DNA of 64,000 nt from UASB124 sp041662445 (GCA_041662445.1 JBAZSL010000005.1:29154-93153); one strand, 5' to 3'; numbered from the stretch's first letter, positions 7,351 to 16,789 are shown. Program-made: numbers and translations. Notes: generated by a model from the letters alone, not told the origin.

Positions 7351-8745
7351 ATGAATATGGATGTTGTTGTAGCCTTCGGCGTTTATTTTACGATCCTCGG
7401 TTCAATAGGCTTCTTCGCCTACCGCAAAAGCTTAAAAGCCGCCGACTTTATCCTCGGCTCACGTTCGCTCAATTATTGGATCACCGCCCTTGCTGCACAC
7501 GCAAGCGACATGAGCGGCTGGTTGTTTATGGGATTTCCGGCAGCAGTATACGCCCACGGACTCATTGAAGCCTGGACAGCAATAGGCTTGGTCGTTTTTA
7601 TGTACTTTAACTGGAAATTTGTTGCGCCTCGTTTACGCATACTTACGGAACGTTATCAGAGCCCAACTATCTCGTCATTCTTTTCAAAGCATTTTGATGA
7701 CAAGACGGGATTATTGCGTACCGTCACCGCGCTTTTTTGTTTATTCTTTTTTATGTTTTACATTTCGGCAAACTTTGTTGTACTCGGTCATCTGTTTGAA
7801 TCACTTTTCTCCCTCAGCTATGCAACGGGAATTTATATTGGCGCCTTTGTTGTCTTTTATATTTTACTGGGTGGGTATCTCTCCATAGCCTGGGTAGATT
7901 TTTTTCAAGGACTCTTCTTACTCGCCATGATTATTTTGGTACCTCTCGTAGCTTTCTTCCATACACAAGGCATTGGACAAATTGTGTCGCTTGCACACGC
8001 CAAGGGCTTATCGCTCAATCTTCTTCCCCATTCATTGTCACATGCACTTTCTATCATCATGCTTGCTGCAGGATGGGGACTTGGTTACTTTGGCCAACCG
8101 CATATCGTCACCAAATTTATGGGTATCAAAAATGTTAAGGATATGCCCAAGGCGCAGTATGTGGGCCTTTCATGGCAGACTATCACCCTGGGAGCTGCTA
8201 TCTGCGTTGGTCTTATTGGTATTGCATTCTTCCCTCAAGGGCTTGCCAATAACGAGCTGATCTTTGTCACTATGACCAAAGCATTATTTTCTCCATTTTG
8301 TGCCGGCATCATCCTGTGCGCCATTATGGCATCTGCGATCAATGTCATTGGTGCACAGGTATTAGCGTCAGCATCGATACTGGCTGAAGATTTTTATGGA
8401 ACGCTTCTTAAAAGAAAAAGTACGCTTGCAGTTCAAATAGCATCGCGCGTCAGCGTTGTGGTGATTTGCGTAATTGCACTGAGCTTCGCTTTGATTAATG
8501 ATCAAAAAAGTATTTACGATCTTGTCTATTATGCGTGGACAGGGCTTGGATGTTCATTTGGACCACTCATGCTTGTGTCATTACAAACAAATATGAAAAA
8601 CACACGAGCGGCAATTGCGGGTGTCATTGTTGGCGGCATTGTTGCCGGCGTCTGGCCCCACTTCAACTCAGCTATCCCTGCAATGATTCCTGGGTTTACC
8701 GCAAGTTTGGCAAGTATCGGTATTGTGGCGGCGTTTAAGCGATAA
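7351..8745 (+). CDS. putP: Sodium:solute symporter, PutP (sodium/proline) type
   Basis: A highly hydrophobic protein of about 464 residues with 12-13 predicted membrane helices, matching the SSF family. It has the characteristic GFFAYRKSL-x-x-ADFILGSRSL start, HASDMSGWLFMGFPAA (the PutP helix with sodium-site residues), FQGL, and AAGWGLGYFGQPH followed by the conserved FMGIK. It also carries the IMASAINVIGAQVLASAS segment of helix 8 with sodium-binding Ser/Ala positions. Family members import proline or related solutes with Na+ across the inner membrane. It is slightly shorter than Escherichia coli PutP. The start is uncertain (ATG 7351, ATG 7357 or GTG 7339), because no strong ribosome-binding site is present. 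Confidence 0.9.
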   Translation: MNMDVVVAFGVYFTILGSIGFFAYRKSLKAADFILGSRSLNYWITALAAHASDMSGWLFMGFPAAVYAHGLIEAWTAIGLVVFMYFNWKFVAPRLRILTERYQSPTISSFFSKHFDDKTGLLRTVTALFCLFFFMFYISANFVVLGHLFESLFSLSYATGIYIGAFVVFYILLGGYLSIAWVDFFQGLFLLAMIILVPLVAFFHTQGIGQIVSLAHAKGLSLNLLPHSLSHALSIIMLAAGWGLGYFGQPHIVTKFMGIKNVKDMPKAQYVGLSWQTITLGAAICVGLIGIAFFPQGLANNELIFVTMTKALFSPFCAGIILCAIMASAINVIGAQVLASASILAEDFYGTLLKRKSTLAVQIASRVSVVVICVIALSFALINDQKSIYDLVYYAWTGLGCSFGPLMLVSLQTNMKNTRAAIAGVIVGGIVAGVWPHFNSAIPAMIPGFTASLASIGIVAAFKR

Positions 8746-8836
8746 AAGTCACAAACCCTAGCCCCCTCACAACCCTCCGGAATATACTCCGCATAAAACT
8801 AGTTTTTTAGGCAGAATCATTTTGCTGGAGGGAATA

Positions 8837-9058
8837 ATGAAGATCTCGATACGATTGTTTCTCATCACGTTACTGAGCTTGTGTTCATTACAATCGCCAC
8901 TGTCGTCGGAACTATTGATTGTAAAAAAGACGGCCGAAGGCTTTGTACCGCTTGATGCTAGCGATCTTAAAAATAGTGATGCCATTGCTGCTATTTTGCT
9001 CACATATCAATGGCCAATGTGCATCGCGTCAGAGTTTGCCCGAGAAAGAGCAGAATGA
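8837..9058 (+). CDS. N-terminal signal-peptide piece of a probably frameshifted exported protein
   Basis: A strong CTGGAGGG ribosome-binding site precedes ATG 8837. The first 25 residues form a clear signal peptide (LFLITLLSLCSLQSPLSS). The protein then reads as ordinary coding sequence (VKKTAEGFVPLDASDLKNSD) until it ends at TGA 9056-9058. The large frame starting near 8943 overlaps it by 115 bases and continues in the +1 direction. I read the two as one gene broken by a single-base insertion or two-base loss between about 8943 and 9058. An independent 73-residue exported peptide is the alternative. Confidence 0.5.
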   Translation: MKISIRLFLITLLSLCSLQSPLSSELLIVKKTAEGFVPLDASDLKNSDAIAAILLTYQWPMCIASEFARERAE

Positions 9059-11075
9059 GCTCTTAAGCTCAGGACAACCGTGCGCTGAAGAATTTTTCAT
9101 ACAAAAGGAGATCAACGAACAGCTAAAAGGCAATAGTTATTATGTAGTTTTTATTCCGACAACTATCTATGAACTCTTTTGCATCACGCAAGTTTTTGAA
9201 GCTAAAGATCAATTCAACCCCTTCCAAGCGCAAGCGGAAGACACGCTCGGCGAATCCAAGCGTGATGAAAAGCACTGGTCTGACCTTAGAAAAATACTCA
9301 ACAGCGACGAAACAGCACCTGTTATACGAAAACAAATGTTTGATATCTATGCAGAAATTAACAAAACATTTTTTTGGGGGCGGGCGAAAAATGCTTCTTT
9401 TTATATCAACAATTCTCTTGCAGCCGAGCTGTTCAGCAAATATCCGCTACTTAAAAATAGCGTCAATGACCTGCATTTTTCGTCAACAATTCAATCTCAT
9501 GCAAATGAATTTGCACAATCCCTTACCGAAAGAATACTACGCGCACACAAACCATTTAACGATAACCCAATTTATTGGCGTATAGGTAGAGGCGCATTTT
9601 CGCTGATGAACGAGGAGATGGGAAGACTAGTCGCAAGCCTTAAGACAGAACCTCAAACAAACATCTTGGCAAAAATTATAGCCCTAGAATATGAAGCGAG
9701 GAGACAGAATAAGGCGCTTCTGTTACGCGGAACTTCGCTCGAAGAATTCCAAATTAGCCTCGGCAAAAATCCCAAAAACGCAGCTCTCTTGGGAAGTACG
9801 CTGATGAAGCAAGAATGTGAATTTGACGAACACACACATGAACGCCACGACATTCCTTTTGAAACCGCCTACCTCGAAAAAAAGAATGAGCCGTACTCAA
9901 TATCATTCGGCAATTCCCCTTTTGCGGGAGCCATGAGAGACACAACTGCTTGCGCCTATTATTTTTTGGGTGGCTCACGAGTATATAGTGAAGCAAAAGG
10001 TCTTCCCCGCACCGCTGGCTATGCTCTTTTAATTGATAAAAAGTCCTATATTCAGGATCAATGCGGCAACCTTTTTTTCATTCCGCCGCTCGCATCTATC
10101 GCCGCTCTTTTTCAACATAGTGAACTTTTTCATCCAAGAACTAAAGCAGCCGTCAGTTTAAAAGAAAAAGACAAAGTCATATCGATTCGTGGTCTTTTTG
10201 GTTGGTATATCAAGGACCCTACTGGAGCGATAGTAATTACCAGGGATCCTCTCCGGCATGCAGCGCTCTTTTCAGAATTTCTCGCTGCAAATGCACAGAT
10301 TATAAGCAGAGGAGCTTTAACTGCTGAAGAAAAGAAACATATGAAAGAGGCGCACATTAAAGCCGCAAAATTTTATAAGGCTGCTCAAAAAGGCTTACGC
10401 GCGCTACAAAGGGCGGCAAAAAAGAAACGACACAAGCGTTCACCAGAAGCTGAAAAGAAAGCGGCTGCTCAGCGCATTACGCCAGAAAAAGCACTGATAC
10501 AGTTTGCAAAGGCATTGAACGAAAAGCAATTCGAAGTAGCTACATCATTGATTGAATTGTTGAATGCTAAAGAAGCAACAATACGTGATCGACCATTGAT
10601 TCTTTATGTTTTGAAATGCAACATACCTGTGCCTGAAAAAAATGCACTCATTAAGTCGCTCATTGATAAAGGAGCCGACATCAAAGATTGGCATCTCCTC
10701 ACTGAAGCAATCGAGCAAACAAATCCAAAACTCATAGAACTTTTTCTTATTAAACGTGCAAACCCTAATCCAGACACCACCATAGGTTCGGTGCTTAGTC
10801 GAGCACAAGACAAGCTTCGTCGCGCAAAATCAGAATTGGAGTATATACAAGAAGATCTAAAAGACCCAAAGTCCCCATACTATGCCGAAGCTCAAGTAAA
10901 AAAACCCCGCATTGAAGAAATGGTGCGCAATGCGCAAGCGGTCGTAGCTCTACTCATCAAAGAGGGAGCGCATCTCACCCCCGAAGAGCAGGAATGGGAC
11001 AGACAGAAAAAAGCGCTCGATCTACAACGGGATCAAAAAGAAGCGGCTCGCAAGCAGTGGGCGGAGAAAAAATAA
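8955..11075 (+). CDS. Large ankyrin-like protein, main part of the frameshifted gene at 8837
   Basis: About 706 residues from the in-frame ATG 8955. The open frame begins slightly earlier, with a TTG at 8943. The N-terminal half is unrecognised. It contains LLLRGTS near residue 255, then PYSISFGNS and a TTACAYYFLGG segment, and later GYALLIDKKSY. This order is loosely reminiscent of R-S-E ADP-ribosyltransferase folds, but the match is weak and speculative. A Lys/Ala-rich linker (about residues 455-505) leads to two or three ankyrin-like repeats (ALIKSLIDKGADI, KLIELFLIKRANPNP, AVVALLIKEGAHL) and a charged C-terminal coiled coil. Without the 8837 piece it has no convincing ribosome-binding site. 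It may be an exported effector-like protein; this is inference. Confidence 0.6.
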   Translation: MLAILKIVMPLLLFCSHINGQCASRQSLPEKEQNELLSSGQPCAEEFFIQKEINEQLKGNSYYVVFIPTTIYELFCITQVFEAKDQFNPFQAQAEDTLGESKRDEKHWSDLRKILNSDETAPVIRKQMFDIYAEINKTFFWGRAKNASFYINNSLAAELFSKYPLLKNSVNDLHFSSTIQSHANEFAQSLTERILRAHKPFNDNPIYWRIGRGAFSLMNEEMGRLVASLKTEPQTNILAKIIALEYEARRQNKALLLRGTSLEEFQISLGKNPKNAALLGSTLMKQECEFDEHTHERHDIPFETAYLEKKNEPYSISFGNSPFAGAMRDTTACAYYFLGGSRVYSEAKGLPRTAGYALLIDKKSYIQDQCGNLFFIPPLASIAALFQHSELFHPRTKAAVSLKEKDKVISIRGLFGWYIKDPTGAIVITRDPLRHAALFSEFLAANAQIISRGALTAEEKKHMKEAHIKAAKFYKAAQKGLRALQRAAKKKRHKRSPEAEKKAAAQRITPEKALIQFAKALNEKQFEVATSLIELLNAKEATIRDRPLILYVLKCNIPVPEKNALIKSLIDKGADIKDWHLLTEAIEQTNPKLIELFLIKRANPNPDTTIGSVLSRAQDKLRRAKSELEYIQEDLKDPKSPYYAEAQVKKPRIEEMVRNAQAVVALLIKEGAHLTPEEQEWDRQKKALDLQRDQKEAARKQWAEKK

Positions 11076-11136
11076 TTTGAAAAGATACGCGCCGTTTTAT
11101 TTACCACCTGCAAAATCGCAGATAAAGGATAATGTA

Positions 11137-12369
11137 ATGGAAGATACTAATGCAGGTCTAAAAAATCCCAATAGTTTGTTTCTTTTACTCATCAGTGTTT
11201 GCCTTTTTATCACCTACAAGCCCGTCCTTGCCGCACAAATTGTACCGCCCGCATCCGAAGCAATTTTGCACAGCAATGAATTTCAAAACGCTCTCCAACG
11301 AACACAAAACATAGTTGCGCATGCCGTATGGGAAAAACCGGGAAAAAGGGGTTACCGCGATTTCATTGATCAAGAGAGCAAGACTGCAATCACCTTCATG
11401 AATATCCCAGGGATTGTAGGTTTGCTCACGCCACTCCCTGCTGGGACAGAAAATGACCTGGAGGGAATACGCGCATACGCAGGTCTCCGTGAAAGCCTAA
11501 AAAACGCAAAAAGTAATATCCAGACCATACTGCAGCAGCTTGAGCAGATGGATCACGATCGAGACCGCTATCTTGCGCAGCACGAAAAAGATACGCAGCA
11601 AGAAAAAGATGACGCTGAGGAAGATTTCAACAATCGAGTAGATACACAGATACAAGCCTTACAAGACATATTGCTACCGTTCCACGATTGGAAGAAGCAA
11701 ATTCAAGATGCCATCACAAAAATAAATATGATGCAGATACAACGCCGTGAAAGGCTTCAAAAGCTCCTCATCGAGGCTGTGATAAATTCTCCCGATCCTG
11801 TCATCACAGATGCGTTGCAAGATGGCATAAAAAGCAGCGGCAACCAATTGCTGGCGTCAAAGCTTGATACTGCTCTTACGGTTATTAAGCAACTCGTCGA
11901 CCACATTAAAACCTCAGACTCTGTTCCCCGCATTGTAAACGATCATCTCCTCATCAATATACCTTTATGGCTCACCAAACTTGTTAATACGACGATAGAT
12001 GCCATAACGTTGTTGAATGGCTACAATGCCAACGTTCAATCCAAAAAACGATTTTTTGAAATTGTGCGTGATGATCTTCCACTCGACATTTTATATGAAA
12101 TCGGCAATAAATTTGCGACTACGATAATTATGAAAAAATCTATTGATGATGAATTGGAAAAACCATTTTTGTTCATGCTCGCTGAACGAAGATTGCTCTC
12201 TTCAACATCATCGCAGGAGATTTTGCTCCTGATCAACGCGCAGATAAGAAATGTCACCACGTCAGATATAGAACGAATACGATATAGCGAAATGCGCGCA
12301 GCGCTTAACAGAAAATTCTGGCTAGCTGCACGCCTCGTAAAAGCACGGGACGCGACAGCCAGGAACTAG
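11137..12369 (+). CDS. Exported coiled-coil hypothetical protein
   Basis: The 410-residue protein starts at the ATG after AAAGGAT. An N-terminal hydrophobic segment (LFLLLISVCLFI) ends near VLAAQIVPP, a probable signal cleavage region. The mature start AAQIVPP recalls GAQVVP in the proteins at 2031 and 6647, but the rest is not clearly related. Residues about 125-215 form a long Gln/Asp/Lys-rich coiled coil (EQMDHDRDRYLAQHEKDTQQ). The C-terminal half is helical and polar. No known domain is recognised. It lies 60 bases downstream of the ankyrin-like gene and is probably in the same transcript. Confidence 0.65.
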   Translation: MEDTNAGLKNPNSLFLLLISVCLFITYKPVLAAQIVPPASEAILHSNEFQNALQRTQNIVAHAVWEKPGKRGYRDFIDQESKTAITFMNIPGIVGLLTPLPAGTENDLEGIRAYAGLRESLKNAKSNIQTILQQLEQMDHDRDRYLAQHEKDTQQEKDDAEEDFNNRVDTQIQALQDILLPFHDWKKQIQDAITKINMMQIQRRERLQKLLIEAVINSPDPVITDALQDGIKSSGNQLLASKLDTALTVIKQLVDHIKTSDSVPRIVNDHLLINIPLWLTKLVNTTIDAITLLNGYNANVQSKKRFFEIVRDDLPLDILYEIGNKFATTIIMKKSIDDELEKPFLFMLAERRLLSSTSSQEILLLINAQIRNVTTSDIERIRYSEMRAALNRKFWLAARLVKARDATARN

Positions 12370-12378
12370 TTTGCAGCC

Positions 12379-13740
12379 TCACTTTTCCTCAGGAAACAGC
12401 TGCAGCAAATCGTAAATATTTTTGAACCCCACCGTCGTACAATTGGCTTTGACAAACTGATTGTGCGCAACAAAGGCGCGTTCAAGTCCAAACTTTTCAA
12501 TCTCTTTGATGCAGGCGGCAATCTGATTAACCGATTTAATCTGCCCGGTCAAACTAATTTCGCCCAAGGCAACCGATCGTGACGGCAACGGCTGTTGAAA
12601 ATAGCTCGAAAGTAGTGCCAATGCTATTCCCAAGTCAGACGATGATTCACGAATTTTAAATCCCCCACTGATTTTAAAAAAGATATCATGCGCGCTGAAC
12701 CGAATCTGAAGATACTTTTCTAAAATTGCAGCTATAAGCACGACCCGTTTGGGGTCAAGACCCGCCACCACCCGTTGGGGAATACCAAACTTTGACGCCA
12801 CCACAAGGGCTTGTAACTCCGACAAAATGGGACGAGAACCCTCCATGCAACACACCAACGCCGCTCCTGCAACACCAGACGCTTCATTCAAAAATTGTTG
12901 GTTCACATTGGCAACTTCAACCAACCCCTTTTCATGCATTTCAAAAAATCCAACTTCATTAATGGTGCCAAAGCGATTTTTGACCGAGCGCAAAATACGC
13001 GTGTGCCAACGGTCTTCCGCCTGAAGATAAAAGACTGCATCGACCATATGTTCAAGCACCTTGGGGCCTGCCATCTCGCCTTCTTTGGTGATATGTCCGG
13101 TAATGAGCACGGCGATATCATTTTCTTTGGCCAGGCGCATGAGATGGAAAGCCGATTCGCGCAATTGTGCAACCGTGCCAGGAATCGCGTGGGATTCTGC
13201 AGAAAGATGACAGTTCTGAATTGAATCTACTACCAAAAGCGCTGGCTTTGCCTGTTGGGCTGTTGCCACAATGGTCTCAAGACTTGCCTGATCTGAGAAC
13301 AATAAATTCTCGTTTCCAATCCCTAGCCGCAACGCTCGTCCCTTAACCTGCTCAAGTGATTCTTCTGATGAGAAATAGAAAACTTTGCGATCGGCGGCAA
13401 TAGCATCGGCAACTTGTAACAAGAGTGTTGATTTTCCAATACCAGGATCACCGGTCAAAATAATGAATGAGCCCGGAAGAATCCCCCCGCCAAGCACAGT
13501 GTCCCACTCACGAATGCCGGTAACCATACGTTTTTGGGGTGTTAATGAGATCTGCGAAAGCGGCACAAGTTGGGCGATATCTCCGGACTTTGCACTGCCT
13601 CCAAATGAACCCCGTGCGAGTGGCGCTGTCTGCTGCTCTACTAAGCTGTTCCATTCATTGCAACCGGGGCAACAGCCAACCCATTTGATACTTAGGTAGC
13701 CACAATTGGTACAGGTAAAAGATGTTTTTGTTTTAGACAC
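12379..13740 (-). CDS. radA: DNA repair protein RadA/Sms
   Basis: The 453-residue protein has the complete RadA layout. It has an N-terminal C4 zinc finger (Cys10, Cys13, Cys24, Cys27), a RecA-like ATPase core with GDPGIGKST Walker A, the RadA-specific KNRFG motif (SVKNRFGTINE) and a C-terminal Lon-protease-like domain (GFKIRESSSDLGIALALLSS). It drives branch migration of recombination intermediates. The start is a GTG at 13740 (or GTG 13746) that overlaps the 3' end of tdk by 8 bases. A reading frame extending further upstream exists, but those residues lie inside tdk and are not RadA-like. tdk and radA form an overlapping operon. Confidence 0.95.
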   Translation of the reverse strand: MSKTKTSFTCTNCGYLSIKWVGCCPGCNEWNSLVEQQTAPLARGSFGGSAKSGDIAQLVPLSQISLTPQKRMVTGIREWDTVLGGGILPGSFIILTGDPGIGKSTLLLQVADAIAADRKVFYFSSEESLEQVKGRALRLGIGNENLLFSDQASLETIVATAQQAKPALLVVDSIQNCHLSAESHAIPGTVAQLRESAFHLMRLAKENDIAVLITGHITKEGEMAGPKVLEHMVDAVFYLQAEDRWHTRILRSVKNRFGTINEVGFFEMHEKGLVEVANVNQQFLNEASGVAGAALVCCMEGSRPILSELQALVVASKFGIPQRVVAGLDPKRVVLIAAILEKYLQIRFSAHDIFFKISGGFKIRESSSDLGIALALLSSYFQQPLPSRSVALGEISLTGQIKSVNQIAACIKEIEKFGLERAFVAHNQFVKANCTTVGFKNIYDLLQLFPEEK

Positions 13741-14395
13741 ACTCACCGCTCGTAGCCATTGCTTGGGCACTCCCTGCCACCACCCCACATTTTGGCTTTT
13801 CCATAACAAAGCAGTTACGGCAACGAGCTTCATAACACTCGGCCGCACCGACCAAAATAAGCGGGTCATCATATTTTGCCGGAAGACCATTGATAATGCG
13901 CTGCGTATGATGCGCGTCGCTACCACATATCACACAGATAGCTTTAAGCTTGGTCACTTCATCGGCAAGGGCCAGCAGCGTTGGCATAACGCTGAATGGT
14001 TCGCCTCGGAAATCAAGATCAAGGCCTGCAGCGATTACACGTTTGCCACTTTCAACCAGCTGCTCAATCACACTAATGATGGGAGTGCTAAAAAACTGAA
14101 CCTCATCGAGACCAATAACATCAACGTCACTACGGGAAAGTTCTAGAATTTTTTCAAAACCACTCGCCCCGTCCGCTATGACAAAAGCGAAGCGCTCTCG
14201 TCCTTCATGCGAAACAATGCACGTCGGAACTTGGCTATAACGTTTATCGATGTGATGCTTGATGGTTAAAACGCGTTGCTTGGCATACTCTGCACGTTTC
14301 AGGCGTCGCATAAGCTCTTCTGTTTTGCCTGAGAACATCGATCCGGCAACAACCTCCAACCTTCCGCGTTTCCCCTTTTCGGAAAATTTATTCAT
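13733..14395 (-). CDS. tdk: Thymidine kinase (type II)
   Basis: A 220-residue type II thymidine kinase. It has Walker A GSMFSGKTE at about 18-26, the IGLDEVQFF Walker B segment, the RVIAAGLDLDFRGEPF active-site stretch and a C-terminal zinc-binding part (CVICG and CRNCF). It also has the lasso residues around YDDPLILVGAAECYEARC that hold the thymine. It phosphorylates thymidine to dTMP in the salvage pathway. The start at 14395 (MNKFSEKG) puts the P-loop at the family's usual position; the frame stays open upstream to 14491. The 3' end overlaps radA by 8 bases. Confidence 0.95.
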   Translation of the reverse strand: MNKFSEKGKRGRLEVVAGSMFSGKTEELMRRLKRAEYAKQRVLTIKHHIDKRYSQVPTCIVSHEGRERFAFVIADGASGFEKILELSRSDVDVIGLDEVQFFSTPIISVIEQLVESGKRVIAAGLDLDFRGEPFSVMPTLLALADEVTKLKAICVICGSDAHHTQRIINGLPAKYDDPLILVGAAECYEARCRNCFVMEKPKCGVVAGSAQAMATSGECV

Positions 14396-14463
14396 CTCAT
14401 CACCCAGAAAAATAATTTTTTTGAATGTTCTAAACGCGGTCAGTATAACAGGCTTCAAAAAAT

Positions 14464-15435
14464 TTACCTTGGTATCCCATCCTCTAACCAATCAGGACGC
14501 TGTTCTCCTCTGGCATCAGGAACTTGATAGCGACCATTATCAGCAAATATACGATTGCGTATAAGAGGCGTAAACCGATGAGCAATGTTTATCAAAACTT
14601 GTGCAATTTGCGCATGTGCATCAGCACGTAAGATATGAATTGATCGTTGGATGTCGCTCGTGCTATTACCAATTATAGGACGAATAACATGTTCGCCAAA
14701 GAATGTTACCAGTTTATCAACAATCATCGGCGCGAAAAAATAGATAATAACAATAGCCAACGTCACCAAAACTGAAATCTTCAACCAATTCACACCAGCA
14801 ACAGTAACTCGTACCGCATAAACCTCAAGCGCTGCACAAAGCTCTCTTATTTCATCTTCACGAACACTACCAACTCCCAACCCTCTGTTAATTTTGAGCA
14901 TATCGTTTTCGATTTTATCCAACGCAAGTGCAAGAAATTCTTTTTTCCGCTCATGTTTCAATTTTTTTGCGTTGATAACAGCAATGGTCAAACAAATCTT
15001 GCCCAGCGACGTCAAAAACGGTTTTTGCTTCGCCCCATCAACCGCTACTTCTTTATTTGCGAGGTAGTGAAGCTTTTCGATTACCAGCGCATCGTGTCCA
15101 GGACACTCAAATAAACTTACAAAATGCACAAGCTTGAGATAACAAAGTTCATTAAGCGCCGCAAGCAGTACAATACTCTTATCGTCATGTTGTTTTTCAA
15201 GCCACTCGATTAATTGCAATACCGCAAAGCCATCATCAACTGTCTGCGCAAATCGCGTAAAATCGATATGATTTTGATGAAGTGTTAAGCCCGAAAAGCA
15301 CCCCGCCTGCACACACTTGTCATAAAAAGTTTGTACCGCCTTTTGAATCGCCACATCACGTGGATCACCCAAAGAAGCAGATACCATTCCCAAATGAAAA
15401 AACAGTGTCACACAACAAGCGATTTTTTTCATCAT
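14464..15435 (-). CDS. Exported/membrane hypothetical protein, paralogue of the gene at 15447
   Basis: The 323-residue protein begins with MMKKIACC and a signal peptide. Its N-terminal 190 residues match the neighbour at 15447-16685. Shared are QTFYDKC, a H--F-R-A---DDG-A-L-LIEWLEKQHD core, LL-A-NELC, and the VNAKKLK/EFLAL-K followed by an EL--ALEVYAVR segment. A single strong membrane helix follows (ISVLVTLAIVIIYFFAPMIV, about residues 225-245). The C-terminal 75 residues are polar and probably cytoplasmic or periplasmic depending on topology. No known domain is recognised. It lies 11 bases downstream of its paralogue in the same orientation, a tandem duplication. Confidence 0.68.
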   Translation of the reverse strand: MMKKIACCVTLFFHLGMVSASLGDPRDVAIQKAVQTFYDKCVQAGCFSGLTLHQNHIDFTRFAQTVDDGFAVLQLIEWLEKQHDDKSIVLLAALNELCYLKLVHFVSLFECPGHDALVIEKLHYLANKEVAVDGAKQKPFLTSLGKICLTIAVINAKKLKHERKKEFLALALDKIENDMLKINRGLGVGSVREDEIRELCAALEVYAVRVTVAGVNWLKISVLVTLAIVIIYFFAPMIVDKLVTFFGEHVIRPIIGNSTSDIQRSIHILRADAHAQIAQVLINIAHRFTPLIRNRIFADNGRYQVPDARGEQRPDWLEDGIPR

Positions 15436-15446
15436 AAAAAAGCTTT

Positions 15447-16685
15447 CTAATAAGCACCAACCCCTAATGGGTCGACTGGGAGTGCACTACCGTTGTCATC
15501 TTGAGGAGCCCCAACCAAATCACCAAGCCCTCTAAAAAAGTTACCAACACGAGCCATTGCGGATGGCTGGCTGCCTTGACTTGGCCCTTGAGGAGGCACC
15601 ATCGCCGATTGCAGTTGGACACGATGTTGCCGAATTTGAGCTGGTTGCGAAGGTTGGCTTGGCCCAACTGCTGGAACGTGAGCTAGATTTCGTGCTTGAG
15701 CCAAAGCTGATGGAGCTCCAACTGGAACTTGGGCTGAAGGAGCTGCAGGCTGCGGGACTACTCCTGCTACCAATTGACCCTCTATCGCAGCACCAGAAAA
15801 AAATGCTCTACGCAAAGGGAACGACAAATTCGCTGCCGTAGCATGCGCAACCTCATCAACAAATTTTTTATAAGCATCCGTAGCCACTTTCACAAGTCGC
15901 TGGACAATATGCTCATCAAGATACTTCATAACTTTATCGGTAAGCTGAGGGCAGAAATAAATTACCACAATCACCGCAACAATGATCACAAGCAGCAATA
16001 CGCTCATTATTACCGCAGGAGAAAATAAAAAGCTCTTTCCTTTGTTAACAACAGGCATACGCACCGCATACACTTCAAGCGCCACAACAAACTCCCGTAT
16101 TCCACTGTCTTGGACTTTGTTCTCGCCTAACTTGCTATTAATCGCAAGCATTTCTTTTCTAATTTTGTTGAGAACAAATACCAACGCCTCTTTCTTTTGT
16201 TCATATTTTAATTTTTTGGCGTTAACAATAGCAATCGTCAAAAACATTTTGCTCATTATCGTTTGAAATGGCTTATAGGCAACCCCCTGTATTTCCACTT
16301 CCGTATCGGCAAGATGCTGGAATTTTTCAATCAGCGCCTCACGATCCTTTGCGCCATCAAGATTATTCATGATCTGCGTAAATTTGATGGTACAGAGCTC
16401 ATTAATTGCCGAAAGTAAGAGCACACTGTTAACATCATGTTGTTTTTCAAGCCACTCAATTAAGTGCAATGCTGCAAGGCCATCATCTTCGTTGTGTGCC
16501 AGTCGGGCAAATGTAATATGAGCTTGCCCACGATGCACATCGGCAAGGTACCCTCGCTGCATGCATTTGTCATAAAAAGTTTGCAACGATTTCTGTAACG
16601 CGCTATCGCAGGGTTCATAGCACAACGCAGGAAAAATTAATGCGCCGCAAAAAAGAGTAAGAAGCCTAACTATGTTTTTCACCAT
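15447..16685 (-). CDS. Exported/membrane hypothetical protein with Pro/Gln-rich tail
   Basis: A 412-residue paralogue of the following gene. From the ATG at 16685 it has a signal peptide (LLTLFCGALIFPALC), the shared helical domain with IEWLEKQHD and ALEVYAVR, and a strong membrane helix (VIMSVLLLVIIVAVIVVIYF, about residue 230-250). A low-complexity Pro/Gln/Ser/Ala tail (VPVGAPSALAQARN, QPSQPAQIRQ) follows that its paralogue lacks. A longer frame upstream to 16715 exists, but GGCGGTGA before 16685 makes that the better start. A sigma70-like promoter lies at 16749-16776. Function unknown; the architecture suggests a membrane-anchored surface or periplasmic protein. Confidence 0.68.
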   Translation of the reverse strand: MVKNIVRLLTLFCGALIFPALCYEPCDSALQKSLQTFYDKCMQRGYLADVHRGQAHITFARLAHNEDDGLAALHLIEWLEKQHDVNSVLLLSAINELCTIKFTQIMNNLDGAKDREALIEKFQHLADTEVEIQGVAYKPFQTIMSKMFLTIAIVNAKKLKYEQKKEALVFVLNKIRKEMLAINSKLGENKVQDSGIREFVVALEVYAVRMPVVNKGKSFLFSPAVIMSVLLLVIIVAVIVVIYFCPQLTDKVMKYLDEHIVQRLVKVATDAYKKFVDEVAHATAANLSFPLRRAFFSGAAIEGQLVAGVVPQPAAPSAQVPVGAPSALAQARNLAHVPAVGPSQPSQPAQIRQHRVQLQSAMVPPQGPSQGSQPSAMARVGNFFRGLGDLVGAPQDDNGSALPVDPLGVGAY

Positions 16686-16748
16686 GATGTTCACCGCCAA
16701 AAAAGCCATACACAAGTCGAAATTATTTAACGCTGAAAATAGCGTGCG

Positions 16749-16776
16749 AATTTAGCAAATAGTCAGGCAAAGTCAA
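16749..16776 (-). promoter_or_regulatory. Sigma70-like promoter for the tandem membrane-protein genes
   Basis: On the minus strand TTGACT (16776-16771), a 16-base spacer and TAAATT (16754-16749) lie about 65 bases upstream of the ATG at 16685. Confidence 0.45.
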
Positions 16777-16789
16777 GAGAGATTAACTT

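Noticed and set aside
13741..13926. Extension of radA into tdk giving 62 more N-terminal residues
   Set aside because: The residues do not resemble RadA and lie in another frame of tdk; the zinc-finger start is at 13740.
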